Assembly: GCA_946566415.1 (NCBI GenBank) | Contig: CAMNWW010000072.1 | Span: 1-9,052, forward strand | Source: an uncultured Lachnospiraceae bacterium | GTDB lineage: Bacteria > Bacillota > Clostridia > Lachnospirales > Lachnospiraceae | Direction: 5' to 3' | DNA length: 9,052 nt | In this document: positions 6,601-9,052 of the stretch, piece after piece | Layout: the number at the start of each line of letters is the position of its first letter | Position numbering within the stretch: the stretch's first letter is position 1 | Notes under the pieces: model-generated | The model's database searches: none | Told to the model about the DNA's origin: nothing | The model's input: the letters and a program-made list of their open reading frames with translations, nothing else | Position numbers and translations under genes: made by a program

Positions 6601-7577
6601 TGCCGAATGGCCGTCCGCTTGATATTGTATTAAATCCGCTTGGCGTGCCGTCGCGTATGAACATCGGACAGGTATTGGAGATTCATTTGAGTCTTGCCGC
6701 GAAAGCGCTTGGCTTTAATATTTCTACTCCGGTATTTGACGGTGCGAACGAGGTCGACATTATGGACACACTGGATTTGGCGAACGATTATGTCAATCTG
6801 TCGTGGGAGGAATTTGAATCGAGACATAAAGAGGAACTTCTTCCTGAGGTTTTGGACTATCTTTATGAGAACAGAGATCACAGAGAGGTGTGGAAAGGAG
6901 TGCCGATCTCAAGGGATGGAAAGGTGCGTCTGCGCGACGGACGTACAGGAGAATTTTTTGACAGCCCGGTAACGATCGGACACATGCATTATCTTAAACT
7001 GCATCATTTGGTAGACGATAAGATTCATGCACGTTCCACAGGCCCGTATTCTTTGGTTACGCAGCAGCCGCTTGGAGGAAAAGCACAGTTCGGCGGACAA
7101 AGGTTCGGCGAGATGGAGGTTTGGGCGCTGGAAGCGTATGGCGCGTCGTACACCTTGCAGGAGATCCTGACAGTGAAATCAGACGACGTCGTCGGCCGTG
7201 TGAAAACTTATGAGGCCATTATCAAAGGTGAAAATATTCCGGAACCGGGAATACCGGAGTCCTTTAAGGTGCTTTTGAAGGAGCTGCAGTCTCTTGGTCT
7301 GGACGTACGTGTGCTCCGCGATGATAATACTGAGGTTGAGATTATGGAAAGCGTAGATTACGGCGATACGAATCTGAACCATATTATTGAGGGGGACAGA
7401 CGGTACGGCGATAACGAGGATTACGGAAGGCATGGATACAGCCAGCAGGAATTTGAAGAGGGCGAGCTGGTCGATATCGAAGACGATGAACCGGACGACG
7501 ACGAGTTCGAGGAATATACAGACGAAGATATCGAAGATCTGGACGACTACGACGACAGCGATTATGACATGGAATAG
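3696..7577 (+). CDS. rpoB: DNA-directed RNA polymerase subunit beta
   Basis: Beta forms one jaw of the core RNA polymerase and much of its catalytic centre. The protein has 1293 residues, about 100 more than Bacillus beta as I recall it. ATG 3696 is chosen because AGGAG at 3681-3685 lies ten bases upstream and MEKNRIRPITSGKSMRMSYSRQ is a normal beginning; the frame is open to a TTG at 3615 but nothing supports starting there. The rifampicin pocket lies at 491-516 (SSQLSQFMDQNNPLGELTHK then RRLSAL), followed by RMCPIETPEGPNIGLINSL. GYNYED at 790-795 and DKMAGRHGNKG at 945-955 are the catalytic-side motifs, and the region around residues 1105-1150 (HARSTGPYSLVTQQPLGGKA onward) contacts beta'. 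The end, 1252-1293, is an extremely acidic tail: 27 Asp/Glu, no Lys/Arg. rpoC follows after 14 bases. Confidence 0.98.
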   Translation: MEKNRIRPITSGKSMRMSYSRQKEVLQMPNLIEVQKDSYQWFLDEGLNEVFDDISPITDYSGHLSLEFVDFSLCEDEVKYSIEECKERDATYAAPLKVKVRLFNKETDEINEHEIFMGDLPLMTKTGTFVINGAERVIVSQLVRSPGIYYAVAHDKLGKELYSSTVIPNRGAWLEYETDSNDVFYVRVDRTRKVPITVLVRALGIGTNAEILDLFGEEPKILASFTKDTAENYQEGLLELYKKIRPGEPLAVDSAESLINSMFFDPRRYDLAKVGRYKFNKKLLLRNRIYGQVLAEDVVSPLTGEVIAEKGTEVSRELADTIQNAAVQSVWIAREEGERNIKVLSNMMVDLKAIVDIDPKEVGVTEKVYYPVLADILDETAGDIEELKEAIKKNIHDLIPKHITKEDIMASINYNMHLEYGLGNDDDIDHLGNRRIRAVGELLQNQYRIGLSRLERVVRERMTTQDLEGISPQSLINIKPVTAAVKEFFGSSQLSQFMDQNNPLGELTHKRRLSALGPGGLSRDRAGFEVRDVHYSHYGRMCPIETPEGPNIGLINSLACYARINEYGFVEAPYRKIDKTDPNNPVVTDEVVYMTADEEDNYHVAQANEMLDEEGHFVRKNVSGRYREETQAYERRMFDYMDVSPKMVFSVATALIPFLENDDANRALMGSNMQRQAVPLLMTEAPVVGTGMEVKAAVDSGVCVIAEQGGVVERATSREIVVKQDDKTKKTYKMTKFLRSNQSNCYNQRPIVVKGERIETGQVIADGPSTSNGEMALGKNPLIGFMTWEGYNYEDAVLLSERLVQEDVYTSVHIEEYEAEARDTKLGPEEITRDIPGVGDDALKDLDERGIIRIGAEVRAGDILVGKVTPKGETELTAEERLLRAIFGEKAREVRDTSLKVPHGEYGIVVDAKVFTRENGDELSPGVNQAVRIYIAQKRKISVGDKMAGRHGNKGVVSRVLPVEDMPFLPNGRPLDIVLNPLGVPSRMNIGQVLEIHLSLAAKALGFNISTPVFDGANEVDIMDTLDLANDYVNLSWEEFESRHKEELLPEVLDYLYENRDHREVWKGVPISRDGKVRLRDGRTGEFFDSPVTIGHMHYLKLHHLVDDKIHARSTGPYSLVTQQPLGGKAQFGGQRFGEMEVWALEAYGASYTLQEILTVKSDDVVGRVKTYEAIIKGENIPEPGIPESFKVLLKELQSLGLDVRVLRDDNTEVEIMESVDYGDTNLNHIIEGDRRYGDNEDYGRHGYSQQEFEEGELVDIEDDEPDDDEFEEYTDEDIEDLDDYDDSDYDME

Positions 7578-7591
7578 GGGAGGTTGCCGAA

Positions 7592-9052
7592 ATGACAGAA
7601 ACGAAAAATGAAGCCACGTATCAGCCGATGACATTTGATGCGATTAAGATCGGTCTGGCATCTCCGGAGAAGATACTGGAATGGTCAAGGGGCGAGGTGA
7701 CAAAGCCGGAGACTATCAACTACAGGACGCTCAAGCCGGAGAAAGACGGTCTGTTCTGTGAGAAAATCTTCGGTCCCAGCAAAGATTGGGAATGCCACTG
7801 CGGCAAATATAAAAAAATCCGTTATAAAGGCGTGATCTGCGACAGGTGCGGGGTCGAAGTGACAAAAGCAAGCGTGCGCCGCGAAAGGATGGGGCACATC
7901 GCGCTGGCGGCTCCGGTTTCCCATATCTGGTATTTTAAAGGGATTCCAAGCAGAATGGGGCTGATTCTTGATCTGTCGCCAAGAACTTTGGAAAAGGTAC
8001 TATATTTTGCTTCCTATATCGTTTTGGATAAAGGGGAGTCGGGGCTGCAGCACAAGCAGGTGCTTTCCGAGGCGGAATATCAGGATGCGCGGGAAAACTG
8101 GGGGAATGCTTTCCGTGTAGGAATGGGAGCAGAAGCGATTCAAGAACTTCTGGAAGCTATTGATCTTGATAAAGAATATGAAACTTTGCGTGAGAGCCTG
8201 GAAGGAGCTACAGGACAGAAGAGAGCGCGTATTGTGAAACGACTGGAGGTCGTCGAGGCATTCCGTGAATCTGGTAATAAACCGGAATGGATGATCATGA
8301 CGGCGATTCCGGTTATTCCGCCGGATCTGCGGCCGATGGTGCAGCTTGACGGAGGACGTTTTGCAACGTCAGATTTGAACGATTTGTACAGAAGGATTAT
8401 TAACCGCAATAACCGTCTGAGAAGACTTCTTGAGCTGGGAGCTCCGGATATTATCGTAAGAAATGAAAAGCGTATGCTGCAGGAGGCGGTCGACGCGCTG
8501 ATCGATAACGGTCGACGCGGACGTCCGGTGACCGGACCGGGAAACCGCGCCTTAAAATCTCTTTCGGATATGCTGAAAGGAAAGTCGGGTCGGTTCCGTC
8601 AGAATCTGCTCGGAAAACGTGTGGATTACTCCGGGCGTTCCGTTATCGTTGTGGGACCGGAACTTAAGATCTATCAGTGCGGTCTTCCGAAAGAAATGGC
8701 AATCGAGCTGTTTAAGCCGTTTGTTATGAAAGAACTGGTAGCGAACGGGACTGCACATAACATTAAGAATGCGAAAAAGATGGTGGAACGTCTTCAGCCG
8801 GAAGTGTGGGATGTGCTGGAAGACGTTATCAAGGAACATCCGGTCATGCTGAACCGCGCTCCTACCTTGCACAGGCTTGGAATCCAGGCTTTTGAACCGA
8901 TTCTTGTAGAAGGTAAGGCGATCAAGCTTCATCCTTTGGTATGTACGGCGTACAATGCGGACTTTGACGGAGACCAGATGGCTGTCCATCTTCCGCTTTC
9001 TGTGGAAGCACAGGCGGAGTGCCGTTTCCTTCTGCTGTCTCCGAATAACCTG
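7592..9052 (+). CDS. rpoC: DNA-directed RNA polymerase subunit beta' (5' part, cut by the window edge)
   Basis: Beta' is the other large core subunit and carries the catalytic magnesium. The open frame runs from ATG 7592, eight bases after GGGGAGG (7577-7583, overlapping the rpoB stop), to the right edge: 487 complete codons, roughly 40 % of a typical 1200-residue Firmicutes beta'. Residues 68, 70, 83 and 86 are the four cysteines of the N-terminal zinc-binding domain (CHCGK...CDRCG). KGKSGRFRQNLLGKRVDYSGRS (about 330-351) is the conserved switch/rudder neighbourhood, NRAPTLHR lies at 421-428, and NADFDGD at 455-461 (bases 8954-8974) provides the three aspartates that bind the catalytic magnesium. 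The short gap and overlapping ribosome site indicate cotranscription and probably coupled translation with rpoB. No frameshift is seen. Confidence 0.98.
   Translation, partial: MTETKNEATYQPMTFDAIKIGLASPEKILEWSRGEVTKPETINYRTLKPEKDGLFCEKIFGPSKDWECHCGKYKKIRYKGVICDRCGVEVTKASVRRERMGHIALAAPVSHIWYFKGIPSRMGLILDLSPRTLEKVLYFASYIVLDKGESGLQHKQVLSEAEYQDARENWGNAFRVGMGAEAIQELLEAIDLDKEYETLRESLEGATGQKRARIVKRLEVVEAFRESGNKPEWMIMTAIPVIPPDLRPMVQLDGGRFATSDLNDLYRRIINRNNRLRRLLELGAPDIIVRNEKRMLQEAVDALIDNGRRGRPVTGPGNRALKSLSDMLKGKSGRFRQNLLGKRVDYSGRSVIVVGPELKIYQCGLPKEMAIELFKPFVMKELVANGTAHNIKNAKKMVERLQPEVWDVLEDVIKEHPVMLNRAPTLHRLGIQAFEPILVEGKAIKLHPLVCTAYNADFDGDQMAVHLPLSVEAQAECRFLLLSPNNL

Noticed and set aside
7578..7591. 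Hidden regulatory site between rpoB and rpoC
   Set aside because: The 14 bases are fully accounted for by the rpoC Shine-Dalgarno and spacer.

Overview
The window holds the conserved bacterial secE-nusG / ribosomal protein / RNA polymerase cluster, entirely on the + strand: rpmG (L33), secE, nusG, rplK (L11), rplA (L1), rplJ (L10), rplL (L7/L12), rpoB and the 5' third of rpoC, which runs off the right edge. The gene order, a 49-residue four-cysteine L33, a one-helix SecE, a NusG without inserts, AGGAGG-type ribosome binding sites and the RpoB sequence point to a Gram-positive of the class Clostridia. Protein wording and the long acidic RpoB tail suggest Lachnospiraceae; this rests on recall of family sequences, not on a search.

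Layout: bases 16-942 carry rpmG, secE and nusG with gaps of 24-36 bases. Bases 943-2203 carry rplK and rplA, each preceded by almost the same leader of about 40 bases. That leader folds into a two-part stem (GTGG/CCAC outside, GGG/CCC inside) ending directly at the Shine-Dalgarno sequence. Bases 2204-2438 hold a strong extended -10 promoter and an L10 leader RNA in which both an antiterminator pairing and an intrinsic terminator can be read. rplJ and rplL follow. Bases 3433-3695 hold a terminator after rplL, then a second near-consensus extended -10 promoter and a 5' UTR of about 150 bases with several possible stems, leading into rpoB. rpoC follows after 14 bases. No stretch without a gene exceeds 300 bases.

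The genes work together in protein export (SecE), transcript elongation and termination (NusG), the ribosomal stalk and factor-binding region (L11, L10, L7/L12), the L1 stalk, and the two large catalytic subunits of RNA polymerase. The regulatory layout allows the ribosomal proteins to be adjusted by feedback (L10 leader, probable L1-type sites) and beta/beta' to be made from an additional promoter, partly uncoupled from L7/L12.

I found no mobile element, CRISPR array, tRNA, rRNA or foreign gene, and no new protein system. What deserves a second look lies in the RNA leaders and in the RpoB C-terminal tail.
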